DNA of 64,000 nucleotides from Prorocentrum cordatum (GCA_963575745.1 CAUYUJ010014618.1:181108-245107), one strand, 5' to 3'. Counted from the stretch's first letter, positions 11,253 to 21,892 are shown. Notes: a model not told the origin generated them from the letters alone. Made by a program: numbers and translations.

Positions 11253-12160
11253 TTGCGAGGATGTCTCAGGCGAAAGTGGCTTGACGGCCCGAGCTCAGGG
11301 AATCTCGGAATCGCTAGCCTGGCTCGGCCACTGGCGAGCTCGGCCTGTGCGAATACTGTGCGTACCTGTGCGGGGCATGTGCGGGACATGCAAGAATGCC
11401 GGGGCCAGCATTCGTCTCCGGGCGCCGGCGCGTTTGCGTCCGGCCGGTTCCGCGTGAGACGTCGTCGGCAATCTGGAGGCCGACATGCTTTGACATGAGG
11501 TGATCTGGCCACCTTCGCCTGAGACATCCTCGCAACTCTGGTCTCGGAGATGCCCTGCCCCATGGTGGCCCAGCCACTTTCGCTTGAGACATCCTCGGAA
11601 CTCTGGGTTTCGAGACGCCCTGAGCTGAGGTGGTTAGACCACTTTCGCCTGAGACATCCTCGCAACTCTGACCTCAGAGATCTCCTGCCCCATGCTGGTC
11701 AGGCCACTGTCGCCTGAGACATCCTCGCAAGTCTCGATTCCGATATGCCCCGAGCTGAGGTGGTCAGCCACTGTCGCCTGAGACATCCTCGCAACCCTGA
11801 TCTCAATGATGCCCTGCTCGATAGTGTCTCGGCCCCTTTCGCCTGAGACATCCTCGGAACTCTGGGTTCCGAGACGCCCTGAGCTGAGGTGGTTAGACCA
11901 CTTTCGCTTTAGACATCCTCGCCCGAGATGCCCTGAGTTGAGGTGTTCAGGCCATTTTCGCCTGAGACATCCTCGCAACTCTGACCTCAATGATGCCCTG
12001 CTCCATAGTGTCTCGGCCTTTTTCGCCTGAGACCCTCGCAACTCTGGGTTCCGAGATGCCCTGCCCCATGGTGGTCCGGCCACGCTTGCCTGAGACATCC
12101 TCGCAACTCTGGGTTGCGAAATGCCCCGAGCTCAGGTGGTCATGCCACTATCGCCTGCGA
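11253..12160. repeat. Minisatellite with units of about 62 bp, one inverted
   Basis: From about 11480 to 12160 the core CCTGAGACATCCTCGCAACT recurs roughly every 62 bases with alternating GTGGTCAGACCACTTTCG and GATGCCCTG segments. At 11253-11320 one unit is in the opposite orientation (GCGAGGATGTCTCAGG). CATGTGCG-type motifs at 11355-11395 separate the inverted unit from the array. Confidence 0.9.
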
Positions 12161-12164
12161 CATC

Positions 12165-12345
12165 TCTGCGGCATGTGCGGGCATGTGCGTCCATGCTTTC
12201 AGAGTTTTGCTTGACCGTGCATTCGACTGTGCGTCGGACGGTGTGGCATGTGCGCGCATGTGCGGCAATGCTGTTGAGGCTTTTGCATATTTGCATGGAC
12301 ATGTGCATGCGACTGTGCGGCATGTGCCTGCATGTGCGGTCCCTT
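12165..12345. repeat. CATGTGCG-motif cluster 2
   Basis: GGCATGTGCG is repeated at least six times, the same motif as at 10540-10905. Confidence 0.75.
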
Positions 12346-12474
12346 CCGGACCACAATTTCAAAGTGAGCACTATAGAAGTGAGCGCTATAGAAGTGAGTC
12401 CGGTGTATATTACTCATAGTAATAATAATAATAAACATAAGAATGATAATGATAATACGAAGAAGGAGAGGATG

Positions 12475-12633
12475 AAGAAGAGAAGGAGGAGGAGGAGGAG
12501 GAGGAGGAGGAGGAGGAGGAGGAGGAGGAGGAGGAGGGGGAGGGGGAGGAGCAGCAGGACGAGGAGGGGGAGGAGAAGGAGGAGGGGCACAGGAGGAGAA
12601 GGAGGAGGAGGAGGAGCAGGAGGGGGGAGACAA
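12475..12633. repeat. (GGA)n tract
   Basis: Purine-rich GGA/GAG triplets with a few GC interruptions. Confidence 0.9.
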
Positions 12634-12669
12634 TAGAGGAACTTATACTGTGCCCGTGTTGCCACACGT

Positions 12670-12750
12670 GGATTCGCTTCGAGATCTTGGTCAGAACGCA
12701 CCCCAGGAGAGGTCAGGGGAGTGACGGTGTCGGCATATGGTTGTCCCCCC
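12670..12750. repeat. Dispersed repeat family I, copy
   Basis: GAACGCACCCCAGGAGAGGT as at 8400-8500, followed by GTGACGGTGTCGGCAT, similar to 10140-10160. Confidence 0.55.
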
Positions 12751-12942
12751 GAGGGAGAGGAGGAGGGAGAGGATGTAGAGGGGCGAGGTGATGGACGGAC
12801 AATGGGTTGAGAGGGAGAATGAGGGGGTCACGAGGAGGTGTTTGAGGCTGCTCTCGTTTGTGCTTTCTGCCAAACGAAGAAAAAGAGGACGATGAGGAGA
12901 ACAAGGATGGTTTGAGGTGAGGCGTGGGAGGCAGACGCTTAT

Positions 12943-12990
12943 GAGGGAGCGAGGGAGGGAGGGAGGGAGAGAGAGAGAGAGAGAGAGAGA
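12943..12990. repeat. (GGGA)n(GA)n microsatellite
   Basis: GAGGGAGGGAGG followed by about 14 GA dinucleotides. Confidence 0.9.
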
Positions 12991-13383
12991 CTGAGAGAAA
13001 TCAACCCTAACATCAGAGTAACAATATTAACACGATTCAGAACAATAATAAGACTAAGAGGACTAGTAACAAGAAGGATACGAATAATCAGCGCAGAGAG
13101 ACACAGAGGCAGAGGGAGAGATATACGCATACATGTATATAGATATATGAAGTTCTAGCAATTCGAGCTTCGATGGGTCGCCGTGGCGCGCGAGAAAGCG
13201 CGTGCTCCTGCCAGGTTTCACTCGGAGCATGCACCAGAGAAAGGTCCCACCGATGGCCTCCTCTTCGTCGTCCTCCTCGTCGCCTTCGTCCTCCACCTCG
13301 GCTGCGCGCAGGATGGGTCAATGCGGCGGTGGCCTGCCATACATCGGGCCCAGGATCGGGATAAATCGCTCCAGAGATCGAGC

Positions 13384-13610
13384 AATGGCGAAGCGTCCTG
13401 GCTTGCCCATATGCCCACTAAAGAATGATCTAATAACCTTCTGTGGTCTGTGCGAAGTGTTCTTAACACATTTCTGGCCGAGGCTGTCTAACCCATCGGG
13501 TCTAAGTTCCAAGATAATTGTTGCGGTTGCTCGAACATACTTGGGCTCTAACAACATATCGTGGTAGGCTTCGAAAAACAATGGGACGGTCGGTCCCTGC
13601 TCAAAGAGAG
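13384..13610. repeat. Dispersed repeat family H, copy 2
   Basis: Starts ATGGCGAAGCGTCCTGGCTT and ends GGGACGGTCGGTCCCTGCTC, aligning to 7757-7993 along its length. Confidence 0.65.
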
Positions 13611-14040
13611 CGTTCCAGGCACGGTCTCAGAGCATTCCGGAACGCGCTGATAAGGCCATGGCGTCTTTCGAACGACCGGGTTTTAGAGGTTTCCGATGCA
13701 TCGTCCGATGTTCTGCCGATGGTATGCACACTCGGCAGCCTACGATCCTTTTCACGATGTCCCCCTGCCTTTCCAGGAGCCTACTACAGCCAAGACGCTG
13801 AAATAAGGACCAGTGTTGGTTCAGAAGGGGCTCGCTGTTCCTCAGGTCATTCCGTCATTGCTTCTCTAGTCCTCCTCGTGCACGAAGGCGCTCTTGGGGC
13901 CCAAAAGGGGCGGCGTTCTTTATCCGTAAGGGCTTCGCCGCATGCCGCCGGCCCCCTGTCTCGGATAATGGGAGATGCAAAAGCTAAATGATGAGATCTG
14001 GGCGCCGCCGTGAAGCAGTGTCGGGACCTGTTTGTTTTTC

Positions 14041-14770
14041 GACCCTGACCCTACGGATCTGTGTGAGGGGTGCCACCGAATTTCAGATTTGCAGCAAATC
14101 CCCTGTGTTTTGGACCCTGACCCTGCGGATCTGCGTGAGGGGTGCCACTGAATTTCAGAACTGCAGCAAATCCCCTGTGTTTTGGACCCTGACCCTGCGG
14201 ATCTGCGTGGGGGTGCCACTGAATTTCAGAACTGCAGCAAATCCCCTGTGTTTTGGACCCTGACCCTGCCGATCCGCGTGAGGGGTGCCACTGAATTTCA
14301 GAAATGTTGAGACCCCCTTGGGTTTTCGGACCCTGACCCTGCGAATCTGCGTGAGGGGTGCTATCGAATTTTAGAATGTCGTAAATCCAATTTGTTTTTG
14401 GACCCTGACCCCGCCGATCTGTGTGAGGGGTGCCACCGAATGTCAGAAACGTGGCAAATCCCATATGTTTTGGACCCTGACCCCGCCGATCTGCGTGAGG
14501 GGTGCCAGCTAATTTCATAAATGTGGCAAATCCTGTTGTTTTGGCACCCTAACCCCGCCGATCTGCATGAGGGGTGCCACCGAATGTCAGAAATGTGGCA
14601 AGTCCCATGTGTTAGGGGTGCCAAATATCAGAAATGTGGCAAATCCGTTGTGTTTTTGTTGGACCCTGACTCCGCCGATCTGCGTGAGGGGTGCCACCGA
14701 ATTTCAGAAATGTAGCAAATCCCTGTGCTTTGGGGCCCTGACCCCGCCGATCTGCGTGAGAGGTGACAAT
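14041..14770. repeat. 72-bp minisatellite, about ten units
   Basis: GACCCTGACC starts units at 14041, 14113, 14185, 14256, 14329, 14401 and 14473, so the period is 71-73 bp; later units (to about 14770) carry deletions. Each unit reads GATCTGCGTGAGGGGTGCCA then GAATTTCAGAA. Because 72 is a multiple of 3, the array is open in several frames on both strands; I do not call it coding. Confidence 0.95.
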
Positions 14771-15065
14771 TTTTACCCACCCCAGCAATTCAGAGCACAC
14801 GCTCGGGGCGTGCCAAACCTGCCCGTTTGGGCCTCCTACCCCTCGCGCGGTCCATCGACAAGTAAAACAGTAAGCAGCAAGAAGCAGAACTGTAACTGGT
14901 ACAGGAACCTGCGGACCTTCGCCCTACAGCCTGGTGGCCCAACAAGGGGGCCGGCGGATATTGCGGCTTCCTTCTGTCAGCAGCCCGCCTCCCTAGCCTC
15001 GCAGGCCACTTTTCCTCCCCAAACCCCCGACTTTACCTTTCGACGAAAAATGTAGCCGCTCAGAA

Positions 15066-15066
15066 C

Positions 15067-15109
<43 letters not shown>
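15066..15109. repeat. (AT)n microsatellite
   Basis: About 20 AT dinucleotides with one ATAC interruption, followed by G/C-run sequence to about 15170. Confidence 0.95.
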
Positions 15110-15111
<2 letters not shown>

Positions 15112-15536
15112 TGGGGATACCCTGGGACCACCCCCGGGACCCCCCCCCTGGGACCCCCCCCCGCCCCGGGAAGGGATCCAAGGGCAGGGTTTCGTCTTCA
15201 CCTCCATGTTAGCGATGTTATCTGGCGTATTGGCTGGAGTGGATTGCCTCGCCTTCACCTCCATGTCAACGACGTGATGTGGCGTTGTGGCTGGAGTGGA
15301 TTGCTGCAGGAGGGATGGCGGCGACCATGCGGACGAAAACCGTCTCACACACGCCGGCAGGGTCGGCTGATTTGGATGTGCCCCTCGTCGAGGACAGACG
15401 CCCCCTAGTCGTGCATACGTGCATATCCCAGGGTTGGGCCCTGAATGTTGGGTCCATTCGAGAACGCCACGAAGCCTGCGATGCGGGTCGGCATGTCCCC
15501 GCCGAGACCCCTCGGAGTTCCCCTGTACTCTGCCGC

Positions 15537-15700
15537 CCCAGGGCTCGGCCCAAACGGTGTTTGGACGATTCTCTCCTCCTCCTCCTCCTCCTCCTCCTCC
15601 TTCTCGTGGACCGTTTTCGTTTTGAGTTCGTTCTGCAGCAGGGGCGGGGCGAAGACGAACCCGGGGGTGGGCAGGACCCCCAACCCTGACATTTCGAATC
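15537..15700. mobile_element. hAT-like MITE family J, degraded copy
   Basis: The left end CAGGGCTCGGCCCAAACGGT matches the terminus of the intact copy at 21748-21892, and GTTTTCGTTTTGAGTTCGTT with CTGCAGCAGGGG matches its interior. A (TCC)n tract sits in the middle and the right terminus is not recognisable. Confidence 0.5.
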
Positions 15701-16539
15701 GTGAACCGTCCGTCGGGGTCTCGAGGGGGCGCCGCGGCCGTCATTTTCCAGGCTTGCGCCCGCCAGGTTAGGGCCTGAAGTCGTCTTCACGAAACCACGT
15801 TTTATTGAAAGGGTTTCTTTCCATCCCCGAAAAACTCTGGAACGCGACACCAGATCGAACGCGAAAAACAGTGTTTTGGTACGGCCCTGTGCCGCCCCTT
15901 TCTCCAGGCACGCGGGCCCGTCCGCGCGTCGCAGCCACCGCCAGCCGGGGGCAGAGTTTCGGAACGCACCCCTTTTCGCGTTCCCGCCAGGCACCCTCGC
16001 GGTCGGTCGGGTCCGCCACTGGGCACAGAGGTCAACGACGCCCGAGCACAGGCAGCAGGAAACGCGAGAAAGGAAAGGCGATGGCGGCAGCAGCGACGGC
16101 ACAGCGGCGGGGTACGCCCGCATCCTCGCGCCTCAGACTCGCCCTCGCTACCGAAGCGTACTGTTGGTATGGGCCAAGAGGGGCTCAGGCTGTCACCGCC
16201 TGGCGTAAGTTATCCGACCTGGCTTGTCGTATATTGGTATGAGATGGGTGCCGCTCAGCTCAGCAGCTTGGGCTGTACAAGCTAAGCCTCGCGTAGCTGA
16301 CCTTGGTCTAGCCGGCGTCAGTGTAGCTCGGCTTGGCTGGCCTAGCTTGTGGAAGGCCTTCGGCCGCTATAGTTTCTAATTCGGTGCCCCGCGCGTACCC
16401 ACATTGAACCCTCGCTGGTCAACGCTATGCGCCTCAGCAGTCTTTCTCTGAATCGCCGCAGGGCGTGTCGGGCGCCCCCCCCCGCATGGGTCTTCAGCTG
16501 GAACGTCTAAGCGTGGGCCACTCCTGGGTACACCCGCAA

Positions 16540-16720
16540 GGGGTCGAGGTCGAAAAACATGTCTGGTTCCGTTGCCTCGCAGGCCGGACCCTTTGGCCGC
16601 GACTCCGCGGATACGGAGCGTTTCCGCGGAGAGTATCCTTGCGAACGCGTACCCGCGGGATGGTGCCCCGAAATCCAGATCACGAGGGTGTGGATGTGGA
16701 TACGTTTGCCGCTCGTAAAT
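16540..16720. repeat. Dispersed repeat family S, copy 1
   Basis: Reads CGCGACTCCGCGGATACG through GGTGCCCCGAAATCCAGATC. The reverse complement aligns with 54180-54370 along about 150 bases. Confidence 0.6.
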
Positions 16721-17504
16721 GATGATTCGGAGGAGGAGGAGGAGGAGGAGGCGGCGCCGGCGCTCCGGAAGAATATGGTGGGGTATCCCCATCATATATG
16801 TAAGGTCGGCACTATGCTTCATCAACAAAAATCCGGAGCCTGATTACACGATGAAAGCGTGGCCTCACTTAGGCCCCCGTCCTCGCAGAAGGATAATATA
16901 ATTGGGTGCTTTGACCTGATACACTCGCAGAACAAAAACATACCCCTATCCCTAATGTTTCTGGCCCTCCTAACTTAGGTCCCATCACAAACTGGTAGGG
17001 GTACTTTCATTGCTTATCAATTTCGCACGTGGGGCACGAACGACAGAGCACGAGATTCAGGCGTAGCCCGTGCATGGCCCATGCTGAAGGCGTACGAGCG
17101 GGGTTCATCAGCACGCAGCGTATTGAAACAATCAACACGGAGGTGTTTCGCCGCTTTCAGCCTTTCGATGCCCTCGCCGTGCTCTGGGACCGGCAACAAA
17201 CAGACTCTGGATGAAACACCAGCCGTGGGGAGTTGGCCGAGACTTCCTGAGACCCCGTTTTGAAACAAAAACGACATCGGATTTCTGGGTGGCTGCGGGC
17301 TGGCAGTGGAAGTCGCTCTCCCAAGCATCCCCCGCTGGTCAAGTCGCCATCTCCTCTTTCTTCTGCTTCTTCTTCTTCTTCTTCCCTCCTCTTCCTCGTC
17401 CTCCACCGCCTCCACCTCCTGCACCTCCTCCTCCTCCACCGGAGCGGTGATGAGGGGCAATGTTTGGGGGGCCGGCTCAGCGAGGGAACCATCTAGGTGG
17501 GATC

Positions 17505-17968
17505 GGCGGTACATCGCCGATAGATCGGCGATGGGCCCCCGATGGCGAATCGTGAGTCCTGGGCAGGGACTAGCGTGCCCCTGTCGGCGATCAACGAGCG
17601 ATAGTGGGGTCGATGCGCTCCCCCCTGAGCCTATTCCCCCCCGAACGTTGCCCCTGGGTTGAGGGTGGGGGGCGCTGTACGCTGACGGAGCGGCCAGTAG
17701 CGGCGCGTTGGCAGCGGTCTGCGGCGGGGGTGTGTCCCGCTCCGCCGTTTTGGGGGTTTGGTGTTCGGTGCGGTCGGCACTGGTGCAGGAGCAATCCAGG
17801 CCTTCCGGTTGGGGTCTGAGTGGGTGGGCCGGAGGATTGCGGCGCATCGCCGATGCATCGGCGATGAGGCTCGATGCGGAGCCCGATTTTCGCCACGCCG
17901 ATGGCGGCGATGAATCGCCGAATTCGGCGATGCATCGGCGATGCATTGGCGATGCATTGGCGATGCGG
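17505..17968. repeat. CATCGGCG palindrome cluster 1
   Basis: A perfect 22-bp palindrome lies at 17845-17866, with core CGCCGATGCATCGGCG, and ATCGCCGAATTCGGCGAT lies at 17914-17931, followed by four GATGCATYGGC steps. Related half-sites occur at 17513-17545. Confidence 0.85.
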
Positions 17969-18234
17969 GACGATCTTCCGATCCCATCTACTCGGACCCA
18001 ATCTAGGAGGCCTCTAAAGAATGAGGACAACGACCGTCATAATTTTCTGTTCATTTTGAAGAGGGCTCTCCGTCAGCTTCGCCGCGGATTTTCTTTCTAT
18101 TTGGAAACAGGACCGTCTGCCAACCAGCGGCCGTTGTCGGTGTTGGACAGTATCTGTGGTTGGGCATCGTACGCATTTTTTCCGTATCTTTTCTCGTGCG
18201 TAAAGGTAGGTTTTCGGTTGCGCACGTATTGCCC

Positions 18235-18517
18235 CCCAGGTAGTCCTGGCTGGCCTCAGTAGGCCCTCCGAGTTGTCCAGGCTGACCTCAGCGAGCCCCC
18301 GAGTAATTCAGAGCAGTCTCAACATCCCGACGAGTCGCCGACGGCGGTAGTCTTAGCTGGCTGGCCTCACGAGGCTCCCCGAGTAACCCAGGGCGGTCTC
18401 GACACCCTGGCGGCGCCTCGTTGCGGTGTTGACCGCTCCAGGTTACTCGGGGTGGGGCTGTTGAAGCCAGTTAGGACTACTCCAGGGGCCTGGTGAGGCC
18501 AGCCGGGCCTACCTGGG
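18235..18517. mobile_element. Foldback element family V, copy 1
   Basis: 283 bp with inverted termini: left CCCAGGTAGTCCTGGCTGGC, right read in reverse CCCAGGTAGGCCCGGCTGGC. Internal inverted blocks such as CCCGAGTAACC and GGTTACTCGGGG give further folding. A shorter relative lies at 28348-28500. Confidence 0.75.
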
Positions 18518-18607
18518 CGGACTGTCTGCGTGTGGCCTCGGGCCCCGAGATGTCCACGCCCCCCGCCCCCTGGGGTCCCAGGACATCGACCCCTCCCTCC
18601 CATCCCT

Positions 18608-18722
18608 TACCATGGCGCAGATCTCCTCCCCATTCGCACACTCAGATGTCGTAGCATGGCATAGCATTACATGGCATAGCTTGGTGTTGAATATCAACGC
18701 GTAGGATGACATAGCACGGCGT
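18608..18722. repeat. GGCATAGC-type short repeats
   Basis: GTAGCATGGCATAGCATTAC and similar AGCAT/GGCAT steps, resembling the larger array at 42230-42665. Confidence 0.6.
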
Positions 18723-19332
18723 GGCGACGCCCCAAAGTTGGTGGGGGAGGGAGGGGGGAAGGCCTCTTCGAAGGAGGCTAGCTTCTCAGACGGCGCGGGC
18801 CTTATCCATAGACGTAGGGCCAGCGCCTCCTGAGAAGCAGCCTCCTCCTGAGACGCCTGTCCCCTCCGCCCCCTGCCCCCTTGTGCGGGTCGCCAGGACG
18901 CCGCACGGCTCAACCATTTTGTCTCCATTCGATTTGCGGGGATCAGGCCAGGGAAGCCGAGGTAGATCCAGGCAGACCTTAAGTGAGGCCAAGGACCTCC
19001 AGGGAAATCTGGAGCAAATCTTGGACGCCCCGGCGCGAGTCGAGAGACGACAGTTGTCGTTGAGCTGCGTTTTTAACGCAACGAGTGGACCACCACTTCT
19101 GTCCGGCGTCTCCGCGCCCGGTGCACCCCGGTCAATCAAGGAAGGGAAAACCACCCGGACCCGATGATTGGCGTTTACTAAACGGCCCTGGGCGTTTACT
19201 GCACAGCCCTGCCTTGCTCGATTCTTTTGTCGGGCGCGCTTACTAAACGGCTTCGCGTGTCGGGGTGACTTTTATGAGGGTGCATATTCTGCAACCTGGG
19301 CAAGCGGCGGCTCAAACCTCCCGCGCCCGCAG

Positions 19333-19397
19333 ACGGACGTGCTGCGGCAGCTCCGGTGCGCGGGCATGCTGGAGTCGATCCGGATCCGCCGCGCCGG
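19333..19397 (+). CDS. Myosin heavy chain, exon b (SH2/SH1 helix)
   Basis: 65 nt encoding TDVLRQLRCAGMLESIRIRR plus AG. This is the SH helix that couples the nucleotide site to the converter, and it corresponds to the myosin consensus vLeQLRcnGvLEgIRIcrkG. The SH2 cysteine of LRC is kept; the SH1 position in IRIR is Arg instead of Cys, as is common outside muscle myosin II. The acceptor is CGCCCGCAG before ACG; the donor is GCCGG followed by GTGCGC, leaving phase 2. Joining to G-TAC at 29049 restores Gly-Tyr, as the consensus demands. At 65 nt between introns of 8.9 and 9.7 kb it is an unusually isolated small exon. Confidence 0.87.
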
Positions 19398-19449
19398 GTG
19401 CGCCTGCCAGCCCTGCCGCGAGAGCGGGCCTCTGGCTTAGGGCCGTAGG

Positions 19450-19550
19450 GTCAAGTCGGGTGTGTCCCTGCACATGAGGGGTATTGTATCATAGTTCAGC
19501 AATAGTCTGGGGACGATTGTTTTAAGCATTGCTTGGCTAGTTCGATTGTT
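19450..19550. mobile_element. MITE family B, right-truncated copy
   Basis: The left terminus GTCAAGTCGGGTGTGTCCCT and the central AATAGTCTGGGGACGATTG are present; no right terminus follows. Confidence 0.6.
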
Positions 19551-19639
19551 TGCACAGCATGGTTCAGCAGACATCGGCACGCAGGGGGCCTCAGGGTGGC
19601 CTTTGGGGGCGCCGCGGCCGGTCTCCAGGGGGTACCGGA

Positions 19640-20040
19640 GGATTGCTGCTCAACTGGAGGATTTCTCGGCGGCGAGCGAGGGGGGAGACGAGAAGGAGGA
19701 CGTCTTCTCGGAATCGGCCGCGCGCAGAGGGCGGTAGGGGGAGGGGGGAGGCTTTTTTAGAAGCACGCCTGCTTCTTAAGAGGCGCTGGCCCTATTTGTA
19801 GATGAAGGCCGGGGCCTTCTAAGGGGCAGGGTGCTTCTAAGAAGCCTCCCCCCCCTCCCCCTATCCCCCTTCTGCGCGCCGCCAACAGAAGGCGGCGGAG
19901 CTTCTCGGAAGCCCTCGCGCATTCGAAGAAGTTGTTGTCTGTCTTCGGGGAAGGCTCAGGACAACTTCTCAGAAGGCCAGGGAACTTTCGAAGTTCTGAG
20001 AAGGCCTGCTCCTTCTCACTTCCCCCCCCCCCCCGCTCGC
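19640..20040. repeat. Hairpin-rich repeat family K
   Basis: Multiple inverted pairs of the CTTCTTAAGAGGC / GCTTCTAAGAAGCC and CTTCTCAGAAGGC types over 400 bp, related to 9670-9840 and 18740-18860. Confidence 0.55.
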
Positions 20041-20229
20041 CACCATTTTTCGGCCTGGGGGGTGCTCCAGGTTTCTGACCTTCTTGGGCTCCAGGTCTCT
20101 TCTGCCTTCTCGGGCTCCGGGCGGTGGGTGGGGGTCTGCTCTCGTGGCCACGGCCGGACGCAGCAAGAGCCTGGCCAGGCAGGACGGCGTGCGGAGGGGG
20201 CCTGGAGAGCGATGAGTATCAGGGGGGGT

Positions 20230-20400
20230 AAAGCACACAGGCACAATTCATCGCCGGCTTCCGGGGCAGTCTGGGATCAGTTGGGAAGTGTGGGGGGGGG
20301 GGGGGGAAGACGAGAGCCCAGAAAATGTGGGAAACTGCCATCGGGCATCCCGGGAGTCGTGTCTATTAATTATGTCGTGTGTGTGCCCCTGCACGGGCCC
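20230..20400. mobile_element. MITE family T, copy 1
   Basis: The left GGCACAATTCATC and the right end TTAATTATGTCGTGTGTGTG form loosely inverted termini. The interior GGGAAGTG...GAAGACGAGAGCCCAGA matches 38749-38910. Confidence 0.6.
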
Positions 20401-20475
20401 CTCCAAGAGTAGTGGAACAGTGTGGGACTGTGGCGAGGAGTCGCAGGGGCGAGAGAGGGGGCCAGCGAGGGACTT

Positions 20476-20595
20476 GGGCATCGCTCGGGCGTGCGCACGT
20501 TCCCTTCGGCGAGGACCACGGAGGAGCATCCCCGATCACCCGGCGAAGAAAGCCACGCACGAGGAGGAGGAGGAGGAGGAGGAGGACGTCCGAGC
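20476..20595. mobile_element. MITE family C, copy 1, flanked by a long direct duplication
   Basis: Termini GGGCATCGCTCGGGCGT and GACGTCCGAGCG are inverted; the core AGGACCACGGAGGAGCATC is shared with copies at 30796, 31650 and 48291. The sequence GGGCCAGCGAGGGA occurs on both sides (about 20459 and 20598). Confidence 0.75.
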
Positions 20596-20687
20596 GAGGG
20601 CCAGCGAGGGAGCGCAGCGCTCCGGGTGCCCGGCTCGAGGCAGCCCGCAGCCGGTCGTCCATCGCCTCGGCCGCGGGAGGGCATCGC

Positions 20688-20835
20688 AGGATTGCTAAAA
20701 GACCCAGGATTGCAAAAAAACCCAGGATTGCTAAAACAAACAAGGACTGCTTGCAAAACAAAACCCTGGGTTTTTAGCAATCCTGGGTTTTGCAATCCTG
20801 TTTTTTTTAGCAACCCTGGGTTTTTTAGCAATCCT
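20688..20835. mobile_element. AT-rich palindromic element family L
   Basis: A 148-bp near-perfect hairpin. The left arm holds AGGATTGCTAAAA and CCCAGGATTGC units; the right arm holds their complements and ends AGCAATCCT. It stands out by low GC from its surroundings. Only one copy is seen. Confidence 0.8.
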
Positions 20836-20884
20836 TCGGGCCGCGCGACCCCGGCTTCGGAGGGCGGAGGCGCACCCCTGGCAG

Positions 20885-21047
20885 GAGGTCGGGCCTGTCT
20901 CTCGACAGGAGGGGTACTCAAAAATAGTAGGAAGAAGTAGTCTGGGGAGGATTGGTGCACCATTCTGGGATATTGTAAGGTTCTTGTTTTGAGTACGTGT
21001 TCTTTGTCGTCCAACGTCCGCCTGTCGGGGGGGCATGCCCGACCTAA
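20885..21047. mobile_element. MITE family B, copy
   Basis: Left GAGGTCGGGCCTGTCTC and right GGCATGCCCGACCTAA are inverted termini; the centre has TAGTCTGGGGAGGATTGGT. The target duplication is not clear. Confidence 0.75.
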
Positions 21048-21105
21048 CCTTGGCACCATGGTTCGGTAGCAAGTCTTGGTTGCCTGGCGTACCCTGTTTT
21101 ATTCC

Positions 21106-21310
21106 GTCGATGAGCCTCGATGTAGCGTCGATAAGAGCGTCTGGGCGTCGATGAGGTAGCGCCGGTGAGCGTCGATTTAGCGTGGATGTAGTGTGGATGT
21201 AGCGTCGATGCAGCTTCGACTCGCAAGAGCCGACAAGAAGGTATGGGAGGCTCCTATGAGTTGCCACCGAGCCATGGGGGGCACAGGCGAGGTCCACGCT
21301 GCCCGCCCCG
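21106..21310. repeat. Dispersed repeat family Q, copy 1
   Basis: A run of GATGTAGCGTCGAT-like steps (21115-21215) followed by CGACTCGCAAGAGCC and a GAGTTGCCACCGAGCC block; the same succession occurs at 60598-60740. Confidence 0.55.
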
Positions 21311-21377
21311 AGCCGGAGGCGGAGCCGATCTCGGGCGGGGCGTCGCAGTGCAGCGGCACGATCCACACGATCACCAA

Positions 21378-21546
21378 GGGCTCCCTCGAGGGCGCGAAGT
21401 TATTCGCGCTTCGCGCTTCGCGGTCCTCGTTCCTTCTCCCCCTCCTCCTCGTCCTCCTATTCTCCCTTTGGGAGGGCGGCGCGAGAGCGCGAAGTTATTC
21501 GCGCTTCGCGCTTCGCGCAGCGCGAAGCGCGAAGTTGGGAGCCCTA
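21378..21546. mobile_element. Foldback MITE family A, copy 1, 9-bp target duplication
   Basis: 169 bp. Termini GGGCTCCC and GGGAGCCC; subterminal AGTTATTCGCGCTTCGCG occurs on both sides of a (TCC)n-rich core. The direct repeat GATCACCAA flanks it exactly (21369-21377 and 21547-21555), a clear insertion footprint. Other copies are at 37468, 55862 and 56158. Confidence 0.88.
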
Positions 21547-21747
21547 GATCACCAAAAGTAAGTAATAAAAAACATAAACATACATAGAACCCAAAAGACA
21601 TCACACTAATGTCTGAACAAGAACTCAGCCTGGCCCCTTGCAGTGGTCGCGTCGATGCCGATCCTCCCTGCTCGCAGCTGGGAAGACCCAGCGTCCATCG
21701 GTCGGACCTCTTTGAGGCATGGGCTCCCCGGGACCTGCCGTCTCGAG

Positions 21748-21892
21748 CAGGGCTGAACCTAAACGGTGTTTTCGTTTTCGTTTTGTTCTCGTTTTCCCCC
21801 GCTTTTGTCTCCAATCCGCCTTTGCTGCAAAACGAAGTCGAAACGAAAACGGCCCACGACATCACAAAAAACACCGTTTAGTTCCAGCCCTG
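21748..21892. mobile_element. hAT-like MITE family J, intact, 8-bp target duplication
   Basis: 145 bp. The termini begin CAGGGCTG and are inverted over about 24 bp (AGGGCTGAACCTAAACGGTG against AGGGCTGGAACTAAACGGTG). GTCTCGAG flanks it on both sides (21740-21747 and 21893-21900). CAGGG termini and an 8-bp duplication are hallmarks of hAT transposons; this copy has no transposase. Confidence 0.9.

Larger units (their letters stand above)
10416..19332 (+). other. Myosin intron 1 (8.9 kb), repeat-filled
   Basis: Opens GTCGCG and closes CCCGCGCCCGCAG. It contains the microsatellites, the 62-bp and 72-bp minisatellites, a hAT-like relic and the CATCGGCG palindromes listed separately. Stretches with nothing recognised: 10906-11189, 13000-13383, 13611-14040, 14771-15060, 15110-15536, 15701-16539, 16721-17504, 17969-18234 and 18723-19332, apart from family K sequence at 18740-18860 and hAT-like TIR fragments near 15770-15890. 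Confidence 0.75.

Noticed and set aside
14041-14770. Regular repeats resembling a CRISPR array
   Set aside because: Repeats are contiguous 72-bp units with no unique spacers, no cas genes, and a eukaryotic context.
17017-18030. 337-codon minus-strand ORF
   Set aside because: His/Arg/Ala-rich stretches come from the CATCGGCG palindromes; no recognisable domain.
18900-18925. Possible dinoflagellate spliced-leader match (CTCAACCATTTTGTCTCC)
   Set aside because: Only a partial resemblance to the conserved leader; no SL RNA gene structure around it.
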